DNA from: Lentilactobacillus parafarraginis DSM 18390 = JCM 14109
GTDB lineage: Bacteria > Bacillota > Bacilli > Lactobacillales > Lactobacillaceae
Length of the DNA stretch: 45,552 nt
Reading direction: 5' to 3'
Assembly: GCF_001435895.1 (NCBI RefSeq)
Contig: NZ_AZFZ01000005.1
Span: 41,290 to 86,841, forward strand
The notes under the pieces are model-generated. The model did no database searches. It was given only the letters and a program-made list of their open reading frames with translations, and was not told the DNA's origin. This document shows positions 15,036 to 23,385 of the stretch, piece after piece. Each line of letters opens with the position of its first letter. Position 1 is the first letter of the stretch. A program made the position numbers and the translations under genes.

Positions 15036-18000
15036 AGGTTACACCTCTTCCCCAATTATTCTTAGCAGTTGTCCGTTTGTTATGTTTATTGACTGCCTGG
15101 ACAACTTGCTTGTCAGTCACTACTGCCGGAATCGGATTGTTTTGGCCATCGACCAATTGACTCATAAGTTTAATCATTGTATCAAACTTAGCTTCAAGTC
15201 TTTTGACAGCCTGAACATCTGAATTGCTTGATTGGTTGGTATGCTGATCTGTCTGTTTAAAATGAGCCATAGTATCGGCTAACAATTCATAGGCTCGTCC
15301 TCGTTTATTAATATCCCACGGAATGATGGTTTCCGGTTTGTTACGTTCGGCTACTTTAATTAACTGTTCTTGATCAACCAAGCCACCATTCGCATATCCT
15401 AAATAATTAGCAACTTTCTTCGCACCGTTAACGTGTTGCCCCGTATAGCCACCACGTTCCCAATCTTCAGAAAATTGACTGGCTAACGAAGCAATCGAAC
15501 CATGACCCTCAAGGATTCGTTTAAATACAGAAGAATCAGAACTGTCATCGCTTAACGCAAACTTTAATTGGGTAGCTGCATTGCGCCAGTTTTCACCATG
15601 ACGATGAGCATATGATTTCAAATGATTCAGTCTACCACCTAACCACTGCCCAAGCCCAGAAGCTCCACCAGATGAATTTCTTGCGTTAGGATTTAATCCT
15701 GACTCAAATTCCCAATTACCAAGAATTGCAGCAATTCCTGCTTTAGTTGCGCGTGGATCCAGCTTTTTCAATGCTTTAGCTAAGGTTTTAGCTCTAGCTG
15801 CCACATCGCCACTTAATCCAAAGCTGCTTAAACTACCAAACAATTTTTGCCATAATGGTTTTAAATTTTTCGATACCCAACTCCAAACCCCGGAATGCTT
15901 TAATTGAGATTTTACTAGTGTTTGTAACCCAGAACTTTGTTTATGAGATTTAGTTGACTTTTTAACTTTGTCAATCAACCCAGGCACTCTTCGAATCCCA
16001 ACAAAATCACCGAAGCCCTTGATGGTAGAATATTTAATCCCGTCCTTTGGATTTTCAGCACTGAACATATGCCCAGAACCACTATTATCGACCACAATAC
16101 CAACGTGTTGACTTCCTCCACGACCGAAGAATGCTAAATCACCAGTCTTAGCATTCTTCCAAGATACAGGCTTAGAAAAGTTGTATTCAGGGACAGTAGT
16201 CGAGCCACCTGGAACTGTAATTCCCATGTGCTTCAAAGTCTCATAAACTAAGCCAGAACAATCATAATAATTCGGTCCTAAGCGGACATTAGAGCCTTCA
16301 GAATATCGGTGATGGGCACGATTTGCCAATTTCTTAGCTTCATTCAAAAATGCTGAATTAGTCTGACCGCCACCTTCGGAAACCATGCCATGTAACATAT
16401 TCCAGGCCGTATCCCACCAAACCGAACCCTGTTGCTTGTCGCGTTTGCCAAACATATTGGCAAAGTTCTCTCCAACAGTTCCCTTTATATCGCCAAAGTT
16501 AGGTTGAAAAACTTGTTTGAAAGTTGCATCAGAATGCTTAGCAATATGTGATAGTGCCGACAGCTTCTGCTTTAAAGAACCCCAAATACCTTTAAAGAAT
16601 TTCCCGATACCACCAAACAAACCAGTTCCTGACGCAAAGTGCTGCATGCCATTTAAAGCCATTAACATCTTAGACTCTGTCGCATTTAAAACGCCGGAAC
16701 CAGCTTCTAGGAACCGGTGAGTATCTTTACCTTCAACTGGTTCTAATTGCCCATCTGCGTGGACAATGATTTCTTTATTATGTGTTTCTGGTGAATCGTG
16801 ACCATCATTAAGCTTAGCCAAAACCGGTTGGGTTAATAAACCATTTTTCAACAATCCGGTACCTGTTGCCCACGCTACTGTTGGTATCGGATCTAAAGTT
16901 TGTGAACCCCCGTATTGTTTAAAAACTTTGTTCTGGGCTGAAATGGCATTTTTATTCATCCCGTTGACTAATTTGCCAATCCAATTACCAACTGACTTCC
17001 AAATTCCATGCCAAGAAAGACTGTAATTATCTTTAGTTTTGGAATTGTTTTTCTTAATATTCTCATACTGAGAAACAGCCTGAGCCGTTACTTTACGATT
17101 TTGATTATGTGCATAATCGTAAACCTTATCAGACTGCTGTTTGGCTTTAGTGATTGAATCGTTCTTTTGCTTAGCGGCGTGATTAATTACACCAATTCTC
17201 TGTTTACGAGCTTCTTCAATAATCTTTTGGCGTTGAGCTTTGGCAGCTGAACTATTTCCCTTATACTCTTCGTCTGCTGCTTTAACTGTATTTTTATATT
17301 TCTTCCAAGCCGCTTTATAAACACTATGATATTCATCGTTAGCTTTTTTGCTGACAGACTTTTGTTCTTCATCAGCGTTTGCCACCAATTTAATCATTTT
17401 TTCTTTAGAATACTTTTTACCCTTTTCAGTAAGAGTTTTGTAATCTTTTGCAATCTTGTTAGTAGACAATTTAATCTGACCAGCTAAGGTTGTATGCAGT
17501 TTGGCTTCTTTAGCAGTCACTTGAGTAGCAAATTTAAGATGTTGTTTCTCAAGTGCTTCTTTCTTTTCCTTCTGCATTTTTTCAACTTGAACGGATCCTT
17601 TACCGTATTTATTCTCAGCTTTTAGAATCTTTTTATTCCACGATTCGGTTAATCGTTGCCGTGATTGCGCATAATATTTGGCAATTGCCTGCTGATCCTT
17701 TTGACTCATCAGAGTTAATCGGTTGGCTTTAGATCCTTCACCCTTAATAATTTGTAGGCGTTTTTCGTACTCTTTTTTAGTAATGTCCCCGTTTTTATAA
17801 AGTAATTGTAAGTTCTTCTTGTCCTGAGCTTCACGGTTTTTATAATAGCTTGTCGCTTCATCAGAAAGTTTCTTGAAAGAAGACTTAGTAGATAATTTAG
17901 GTGTATGGATTTTTTGTGCTGAAAGTCCTTTTTGAATAGCTTTACCAAACTTACGACCAACACCTTCGCCAACCAAGCCACCCAAACCAGCGCCAACAGC

Positions 18001-20604
18001 TGTGCCAATTCCAGGTAAAATAGCTGTTCCAATTGCTGCACCTGCTGCAGTACCACCTAATGAACCAGTAGCAGCGCCAATGTGTGAACCGGCAGTCTTC
18101 TTTTTCATGCCAATTAAATCAGTTGCCGAATTTAAAACGTCTAAGACACCGACAGAACCAGCCGCAACCTTTCCGAATTTGCTAACACCTTTAAACTTTT
18201 CAGCTAATTTAGCGAATCGGCCAACTTTTCCGGAGTCTTCGGCAACTTTACTTGTATCATCTATATCGTGGATGGCCGTTTTACCATCTTTTTCAGCACC
18301 TTCGGTAATCTTACCTTCGCCTCCAGCACTATCAGCAACATTATCAATTGCACTGGTACCATTTCCGGCATCCACATTAGCTTCTTTAGCCTTAGTGTTA
18401 CGTTCAATAGCTAGGGTCTGATCATCATATGCTGATGTTAATCGGTTCACCTTTAATCTTTGACCACCAAAAACAGAGGTAATGTCACTAAATATTTTGA
18501 AATATTTATAAACTTTACCAACTGCCCAAATTGCAGCTAATGCTTCACCGAAATGTTTGACACCTTCATAATGCTTAACAGCAAAAATACCAATATTGGC
18601 AATTCCTACTGCAACATGTGCAGTTAAAGTAGCCGTTTTACCAATATCTTTCTGAAATCCTTTTTCACCAAAAAGCTTGGTCATTTGATTAGCCGCTTTT
18701 GTCATGTAGGGCAGTAACTTAGACCCAAACATAATTGATAATTGATCCCAGGCTTGCTTGAATCGCTTCTGGGACATTTGGGCAGTTTGTGCATTCTTGT
18801 TAGCTAATCTTTGAACGTAAGTCCCAGCTTTGCTTGCTTTAGAAACATTGTTGGTTAAATCAGCCAACTGACCATTATATCTAGCTAAGATTTGAGCTGC
18901 TTGCATACCAGTTTGGCCAAAAATCGTTTTAAATATGCGTGCTGTATCAGCTCCACCAAGTTTTTTAGTATGTTCTTCGATAATTTTAAAAATTGCAGGC
19001 AATGTTTTGAAATTACCATTGGCAGTCTGGAATATTTTAGTTGATTTAATCCCAATGTCATTCAAAGCACCCATAGCTGAATTAGTTGGTGCTGCTAAAC
19101 TAGTAATAATTTTTCGTAGACCCGTTCCGGCTTTATCAGCTTCCAAGCCGTGGTTACTTAATTCACCTAAAGCAGCAGAAGTTTGCTCAATACTAAACCC
19201 CGCATTATTAGCTGAATCGCCTACATATTCCATACCTTTACCTAGACTGTGGAAGTCAGTGGCAGTCATATCAGCAGAATAGGCCAATGCATTAACTACA
19301 CGTTTAGTGTTGTGCATCATTTTTGCCGTATTATTGGTTTTCATGCCAAATGCTTCGATCGCCTGGCTTGATACTTTAACCACATCTTTAAAGTCATCAC
19401 CAGAAGCCACACTGGCTTGTAGTTCAGTTTTCATAACCGCTAATGATTCAGCACCTGTATGACCACGCTTGATTAAATCCTGGTATTGATCAGCAATTTC
19501 TTTTTGACTAACCCCATATTTGAGAGCGTACTTAGTCCCATCTTTTTGCATTTCGGTGACGGTCTTAATGGCAGTTTTAGTCTTATCACCACCCGTAACT
19601 AACAAGTTCCGGTTTACTTTATAAACATTTTGAAGTTCAGTTGCTTTTTTAGCGCCAGAAAATGCAGCTGCTCCCAATGTCCCCATCGCTACGCTAGCAC
19701 CTAGTAAACTCCCTTTAATTGATCCAAACGCATTTTTAACCTTACCTTTAGCAATGTTGGCTTTATCGCCCATTCGAGCCATGGCATCACTCATGTGACC
19801 GACTTGTAAGTCGTATTTAACCACATCTGAACGAACGTTAGCTAGTGAAGCAGCTGTTTTGTTGACTCGCACTTTCTGGGTGTTAAAAGCTTCATTGGCA
19901 ATGTCCAAGCTACCTTTTAATTGATTGAGTTTTTCCTTTTCTTGGGCATACTCATCTGCATTCTTGTGGGTATCATTGGCAAGTTCATGAACAACATTTC
20001 GTTGCTTTTCATAAGCTAACTGGGCTTGTCTATAAGTCTGTGAATTTTTATTAAGTTCATCATTTTGCAATTTATACTGATCGGATAAACTACTCAGGCC
20101 TTCTTTAAGTCCCTTGAGCTTTACTTGACCCGCTTGGTTAATCTTTCCCTGAGCCTTTAAGGCATCTACATAAGAATTGGTTACTTGATTAAGGCTATGA
20201 TAGTTACGCTGCAATCCAGATAGTCCTGAATTAAGGTATTCAAATTGCTTTTCCGCTTTAGACTGTTGATCATTTAAACCAGCAATCTTCTCTTGTGCTT
20301 TAGCAATCTGATTAGCATATTTGGCATATTTTTCTGAACCTTGGTTGGTCGTTTGATCGAGGCCTGACTGTCGACGCTTCAACTCATCAATTTTTAAGTT
20401 ATAACCTTTAATTTCTTCTGATATTCCTTGATACCTAGTTTTTAAAGCATCTAGCTTATCTCCAGAAGATTTTAAGGCCACCTCCTGAGAACGCCATGCA
20501 TTGGTAGTAGCTTTAATGTAATTGGTTAAAGTCTTTAATGACCGTGCTGGTTGTACTGCATCCAAGCGAATTGAAGTACTCATTACATCATTAATAGTAG
20601 CCAT
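15028..20604 (-). CDS. tail tape measure protein with NlpC/P60 and lysozyme domains
   Basis: The longest gene, 1858 residues; its length sets tail length. Residues 30-280 are coiled coil, and about 330-560 is the TP901-type tape-measure core (GLEADKAGTGLRKIITSLAA). Then follow hydrophobic Gly/Ala segments near 860 and 910 (GTAAGAAIGTAILPGIGTAV) that may insert into the membrane, and a long Lys-rich helical part. Two wall hydrolases sit near the C-terminus. One is an NlpC/P60 peptidase with its cysteine near 1447 (YDCSGLVYETL) and histidine in QHVGIVV. The other is a phage tail lysozyme-like domain near 1630 (GNWEFESGLNP, with the probable catalytic Glu, then GASGLGQW). These would open the wall during DNA entry. 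The start overlaps the gpT stop (TAATG). Confidence 0.93.
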   Translation of the reverse strand: MATINDVMSTSIRLDAVQPARSLKTLTNYIKATTNAWRSQEVALKSSGDKLDALKTRYQGISEEIKGYNLKIDELKRRQSGLDQTTNQGSEKYAKYANQIAKAQEKIAGLNDQQSKAEKQFEYLNSGLSGLQRNYHSLNQVTNSYVDALKAQGKINQAGQVKLKGLKEGLSSLSDQYKLQNDELNKNSQTYRQAQLAYEKQRNVVHELANDTHKNADEYAQEKEKLNQLKGSLDIANEAFNTQKVRVNKTAASLANVRSDVVKYDLQVGHMSDAMARMGDKANIAKGKVKNAFGSIKGSLLGASVAMGTLGAAAFSGAKKATELQNVYKVNRNLLVTGGDKTKTAIKTVTEMQKDGTKYALKYGVSQKEIADQYQDLIKRGHTGAESLAVMKTELQASVASGDDFKDVVKVSSQAIEAFGMKTNNTAKMMHNTKRVVNALAYSADMTATDFHSLGKGMEYVGDSANNAGFSIEQTSAALGELSNHGLEADKAGTGLRKIITSLAAPTNSAMGALNDIGIKSTKIFQTANGNFKTLPAIFKIIEEHTKKLGGADTARIFKTIFGQTGMQAAQILARYNGQLADLTNNVSKASKAGTYVQRLANKNAQTAQMSQKRFKQAWDQLSIMFGSKLLPYMTKAANQMTKLFGEKGFQKDIGKTATLTAHVAVGIANIGIFAVKHYEGVKHFGEALAAIWAVGKVYKYFKIFSDITSVFGGQRLKVNRLTSAYDDQTLAIERNTKAKEANVDAGNGTSAIDNVADSAGGEGKITEGAEKDGKTAIHDIDDTSKVAEDSGKVGRFAKLAEKFKGVSKFGKVAAGSVGVLDVLNSATDLIGMKKKTAGSHIGAATGSLGGTAAGAAIGTAILPGIGTAVGAGLGGLVGEGVGRKFGKAIQKGLSAQKIHTPKLSTKSSFKKLSDEATSYYKNREAQDKKNLQLLYKNGDITKKEYEKRLQIIKGEGSKANRLTLMSQKDQQAIAKYYAQSRQRLTESWNKKILKAENKYGKGSVQVEKMQKEKKEALEKQHLKFATQVTAKEAKLHTTLAGQIKLSTNKIAKDYKTLTEKGKKYSKEKMIKLVANADEEQKSVSKKANDEYHSVYKAAWKKYKNTVKAADEEYKGNSSAAKAQRQKIIEEARKQRIGVINHAAKQKNDSITKAKQQSDKVYDYAHNQNRKVTAQAVSQYENIKKNNSKTKDNYSLSWHGIWKSVGNWIGKLVNGMNKNAISAQNKVFKQYGGSQTLDPIPTVAWATGTGLLKNGLLTQPVLAKLNDGHDSPETHNKEIIVHADGQLEPVEGKDTHRFLEAGSGVLNATESKMLMALNGMQHFASGTGLFGGIGKFFKGIWGSLKQKLSALSHIAKHSDATFKQVFQPNFGDIKGTVGENFANMFGKRDKQQGSVWWDTAWNMLHGMVSEGGGQTNSAFLNEAKKLANRAHHRYSEGSNVRLGPNYYDCSGLVYETLKHMGITVPGGSTTVPEYNFSKPVSWKNAKTGDLAFFGRGGSQHVGIVVDNSGSGHMFSAENPKDGIKYSTIKGFGDFVGIRRVPGLIDKVKKSTKSHKQSSGLQTLVKSQLKHSGVWSWVSKNLKPLWQKLFGSLSSFGLSGDVAARAKTLAKALKKLDPRATKAGIAAILGNWEFESGLNPNARNSSGGASGLGQWLGGRLNHLKSYAHRHGENWRNAATQLKFALSDDSSDSSVFKRILEGHGSIASLASQFSEDWERGGYTGQHVNGAKKVANYLGYANGGLVDQEQLIKVAERNKPETIIPWDINKRGRAYELLADTMAHFKQTDQHTNQSSNSDVQAVKRLEAKFDTMIKLMSQLVDGQNNPIPAVVTDKQVVQAVNKHNKRTTAKNNWGRGVTFG

Positions 20605-21196
20605 TAGTCAGTCCCCTTTCGTTTATTTAATAACTCGACAACCGGATCTGTTACTTGTTTCTTCTTATCCTTAGCATTTAAGACTGCCATAAATTCAAAG
20701 TAATCTTGTCGGTTTAACTCATCTGGTAAGATTCCTTGCTTCATCATTTGTTGTTTAAAAAAAAGCATATCTTGTTGGGATATGCTTAAATCATTGATTA
20801 ATTTAGCTAATCTTAATTGTTTTCTTTTGGGTCAGCTGATTCCTCACTTTGCTGTTTGGTGACAGTCTCCCAGTCTTCATCACTCATACCTTGAAACCGG
20901 AATAATACATAGGCCATGAAATTTTGAAAGTCGGTGAAGTCCAAAGTTGATTTAATCTTTTCAACTTCTTGATCAGTCAACTTAAAAATATCAATCATAA
21001 ATTGCAATAATCCTTGAACCATTTTCTTTTGCGTTTCCAAAACTGCTAGTGGGTCATCATTAGTAAAATCAACTGCATCTGATTTCAACAATTGAATTTG
21101 TAAATTTTGGGCTTTCTCAACAACACCCACAGTGGTTTTAACTTCAGCTGACTTTTTACGTAAACCTAATTTTGTAATATTAATTTTCATGATCAA
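20604..21196 (-). CDS. tail assembly chaperone fusion made by -1 frameshift (gpGT type)
   Basis: The zero-frame chaperone gene contains C-CCA-AAA at 20831-20825 (minus), a canonical X-XXY-YYZ slippery site, four codons before its TAA. Slipping back one base opens a frame that runs without a stop to the TAA at 20606-20604, overlapping the tape-measure ATG. The extension adds 73 residues (RKQLRLAKLINDLS at first, NRQDYFEFMAVLNAKD near the end), for a total of 197. Position, lengths and arrangement are those of lambda gpG/gpGT: both forms bind the tape measure and help polymerise the tail tube. A hairpin with a T-run lies in the extension at 20787-20757. Confidence 0.85.
20757..20787 (-). terminator. 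terminator-like hairpin inside the gpT frame
   Basis: Nine-bp perfect stem, arms 20763-20771 and 20779-20787, 7-nt loop, followed on the minus strand by eight T. It starts 37 nt downstream of the slippery site. That is rather far for a classical frameshift stimulator, but it has every property of an intrinsic terminator within translated sequence. Confidence 0.6.
20813..21196 (-). CDS. tail assembly chaperone (gpG type)
   Basis: Zero-frame product of 127 residues, mostly helical (MVQGLLQFMIDIFKLTDQEVEKIKSTL with breaks), ending in an acidic tail (SEESADPKENN). Small acidic proteins of this size between major tail and tape-measure genes are the gpG chaperones of siphoviruses; they coat the tape measure before the tail tube forms and are absent from the finished virion. 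The ATG at 21194-21196 follows AAAGGAG, 53 bp after the major tail gene. Most ribosomes should end at TAA 20813-20815; a minority are expected to shift into gpT. Confidence 0.82.
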   Translation of the reverse strand: MIMKINITKLGLRKKSAEVKTTVGVVEKAQNLQIQLLKSDAVDFTNDDPLAVLETQKKMVQGLLQFMIDIFKLTDQEVEKIKSTLDFTDFQNFMAYVLFRFQGMSDEDWETVTKQQSEESADPKENN

Positions 21197-21248
21197 AGCT
21201 CCTTTATTTTATTTGATTATGTATGCGGGGAATATCCCCCGCCTTGAT

Positions 21249-21899
21249 CTATTTTCCTGGTGTTGTACCGCCAGTTGTTGAACCAGTCGTGCTACTACCG
21301 GTAGTTGCTGAATAACCACCAAAGACTTCAGCCAGCATTTTGGCTTTATCAAAGCCAGCATCTTGAGACATCCAAATCTTGTACGGTTCTCCGTTGAAGA
21401 TGGTATTGTCAGCCGGTGTTAATGCTTGGTAAGTTAACGCCGTATTGGCATCAGTTTCAGCATTATTATCCGTTGCATGAGAACTACCAGTTTCAATTAG
21501 TTGACCATTAGCAAAGCCTTCGTACATATCAATATTCGTGTATGAACGAAAATGTAACAACATTGCTACATGGGGCTTTGGCAATTGACGTGTCCAACCA
21601 CCATTAGCCGCATCCTGAATATATCCTTTGAGTTTTTGCAACTCGTCAAAATCAATATCCAAGAATTCCAATGCGACCTGTGGTTGTGCCTGACCATTTG
21701 AAACTCGTTTTGCTTCATCATTAGCATAGGCGACAGTACCCTCGGCTTCCAAGCCAGAAACTGTGGCCGTCGTAGCACCTTTAGCATCGCCATCAACTAA
21801 ATAGATACCATTAGTTCCTACTCCTGCATCGCTAGTCAGTAATTTACCATTAGCATCAACTAAACCAAAGGTGACATCTTTAATACCATGTGTTGACAT
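21249..21899 (-). CDS. major tail protein
   Basis: Tail tube subunit of 216 residues with the beta-rich make-up of the phi13/TP901-type major tail proteins: GIKDVTFGLVDANGKLL at the start, PQVALEFLDIDFDELQKLKG in the middle and YQALTPADNTIFNGEPYKIW towards the end. The last 20 residues are a low-complexity Ser/Thr/Gly tail (TTGSSTTGSTTGG), much like the tail of the major capsid protein in this phage. It starts at the ATG abutting the DUF806 gene stop region and lies between the tail-completion genes and the chaperone, the standard order. The assignment is firm from context and length. Confidence 0.87.
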   Translation of the reverse strand: MSTHGIKDVTFGLVDANGKLLTSDAGVGTNGIYLVDGDAKGATTATVSGLEAEGTVAYANDEAKRVSNGQAQPQVALEFLDIDFDELQKLKGYIQDAANGGWTRQLPKPHVAMLLHFRSYTNIDMYEGFANGQLIETGSSHATDNNAETDANTALTYQALTPADNTIFNGEPYKIWMSQDAGFDKAKMLAEVFGGYSATTGSSTTGSTTGGTTPGK

Positions 21900-22289
21900 T
21901 TAAAATCCTTCTTTCTTCATTGTAATTGTCTTAGAAACTGAAAAAGTTGCCGTAATTTGATCGGTATCTGGATCCACAGTGTTAGGCTCATGTGAGCTAA
22001 CCAGCCAATCCTGATTTTCCAAATTATTCATTAAAGTAACTTCTTCATTAAAAATATTTTCTTGTGTTTCTTTTTTCCAAAATATTTGAATTTGAATATT
22101 AGCTTGCATATTGCTAAATCGATCGTTCCGATATCCGCCCAACGGTTCAGTAATGGAAGTAACTAATACAATGGTCTGCTTTCCAGAAGTATCAGCACCA
22201 GGAGGAATGTTCATGGGATAAAGCTGATCAATCCAACCATAATGTAAAGACTGAACCAAATGATAAACAGTCATAACTGGTAACTCCAT
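21900..22289 (-). CDS. DUF806-like tail terminator/completion protein
   Basis: Protein of 129 residues recognised as DUF806-like, a family found in Lactobacillus phages between the gp10-like gene and the major tail gene. Visible features are YPMNIPPGADTSGKQTIVLV, then NDRFSNMQANIQIQIFW. The start ATG 22289 overlaps the previous stop (TAATG), with AAGGAG about 12 nt upstream. The position corresponds to the tail terminator (gpU-like) that caps the tail tube and joins it to the head; this role is inferred, not proven for the family. Confidence 0.72.
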   Translation of the reverse strand: MELPVMTVYHLVQSLHYGWIDQLYPMNIPPGADTSGKQTIVLVTSITEPLGGYRNDRFSNMQANIQIQIFWKKETQENIFNEEVTLMNNLENQDWLVSSHEPNTVDPDTDQITATFSVSKTITMKKEGF

Positions 22290-22687
22290 TAGTGACCCAA
22301 CTCCTTCCATTTAATATATTCAGCTTTTAATATATCAGAACGAGCTTCCTCACGGGTCTTTTCCACAAAGTGGTCACCGACAATGTAAACAGTGCCATCA
22401 TTTAGCCAGCGAGCAATCACTGCTTTTTTCTTGACCCAGCCAACTGTCGCTGTCCCATCCACATCACCATCAACATTTTTCGAACTAACTAATACACTAT
22501 CAGCCAAGTGAGGATCATTTCCGGTAGCAATTCGATTACTATAATGTAGCCGTTTAGTTTCATCAGCTAATTTCTTTTGTAAAACATCGGCACCGGCTTT
22601 AGTGATTATAGTTCTTTCCGCCCGGTTGGGTACCAGTCGCTTTATTTTCGCTAAATAATCGTCTAATTGTTCGGCCATACTAACCAT
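22289..22687 (-). CDS. HK97 gp10-like tail/head completion protein
   Basis: Protein of about 132 residues matching the HK97 gp10-like tail component family: QLDDYLAKIKRLVPNRAERTI, then AGADVLQKKLADETK, SVLVSSKNVDGD, and KKAVIARWLNDGT followed by FVEKTREEAR. Such proteins sit at the head-tail joint. The start is uncertain: ATG 22687, ATG 22678 and ATG 22708 are in frame and none has a strong ribosome signal. The gene overlaps both neighbours, which indicates coupled translation. Confidence 0.8.
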   Translation of the reverse strand: MVSMAEQLDDYLAKIKRLVPNRAERTIITKAGADVLQKKLADETKRLHYSNRIATGNDPHLADSVLVSSKNVDGDVDGTATVGWVKKKAVIARWLNDGTVYIVGDHFVEKTREEARSDILKAEYIKWKELGH

Positions 22688-23042
22688 GTTTTTTACCAAC
22701 CCTCTCATTAATCTGTAGAGTCAAAATGTCATAAGTCACAATTTTATTGCTATCATCTAAACTCAAATTAACGATTTGATACAGTTGGTCTTGATATTGA
22801 ACTAACAGACCTTTGTCAATTAACGGATTGTGTCGAATAACAATTTGAATAGTATCTTCAAAATCTGTTCCCAAAAGCGAAACGTTCTGTGTGTTAGTTC
22901 GCGTATAAGGCATGCACCATAACACGAACTGTGGTTTAAATTGCGTTCCTGATGCACCAGTATTAGGATTAATTGTTGGTAAAGCCGTTCCAAACTGGGC
23001 TTGCCGATTAAACTGCTCCGGACTAAATTTATTAAGTGCCAT
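22680..23042 (-). CDS. head closure / head-tail joining protein (SPP1 gp16-like)
   Basis: Protein of 120 residues with a small beta-barrel pattern (NRQAQFGTALPTINPNTG, then LGTDFEDTIQIVIRHN, LVQYQDQLYQIVNLSLDD, YDILTLQ). This is the usual pattern of phage head-tail joining proteins that close the portal channel after packaging. ATG 23042 has AGGAAGTGA upstream; three further residues upstream in frame are discarded. It overlaps the connector gene by 11 bp and the gp10-like gene by 8 bp. Confidence 0.8.
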   Translation of the reverse strand: MALNKFSPEQFNRQAQFGTALPTINPNTGASGTQFKPQFVLWCMPYTRTNTQNVSLLGTDFEDTIQIVIRHNPLIDKGLLVQYQDQLYQIVNLSLDDSNKIVTYDILTLQINERVGKKHG

Positions 23043-23322
23043 CCGGATCACTTCCTGAAACCATTCCTTGGAGTTGATCTAGCATCATCAACAAACCAGC
23101 CGACATCCCCCTAGATAATTCCCGATCATAATATAATTGAGTTGCCAGTGTTTTTATTGCTAAGTCGTAAATTGATGAGGCTTGATATTGGGTTTCAGTT
23201 GAACTGACTGAATGATTGACAATCTCAGTTGCCTCATTAATCAAATTGGTAACAGTCGTTAATTCAGTCGGACTTTGGTCAATATGCAACTCATCCATTA
23301 ATTCTGTCGGATTAACCGTCAC
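23032..23322 (-). CDS. head-tail connector (HK97 gp6-like)
   Basis: Helical protein of 96 residues (TELTTVTNLINEATEIVNHS, then YDLAIKTLATQLYYDREL), the pattern of gp6-like adaptor proteins that form a ring under the portal. The start is GTG 23320-23322 with AGGAGGGG 6 nt upstream. It follows the major capsid gene after a 63-bp gap in which no further gene is seen. The function follows from family resemblance and its standard place in the head-tail module. Confidence 0.8.
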   Translation of the reverse strand: MTVNPTELMDELHIDQSPTELTTVTNLINEATEIVNHSVSSTETQYQASSIYDLAIKTLATQLYYDRELSRGMSAGLLMMLDQLQGMVSGSDPDGT

Positions 23323-23385
23323 ATGACACCCCTCCTAACAGCCGCCCATCACTGTATTGTTTATTTCATTGGCGACTTATTTAAA

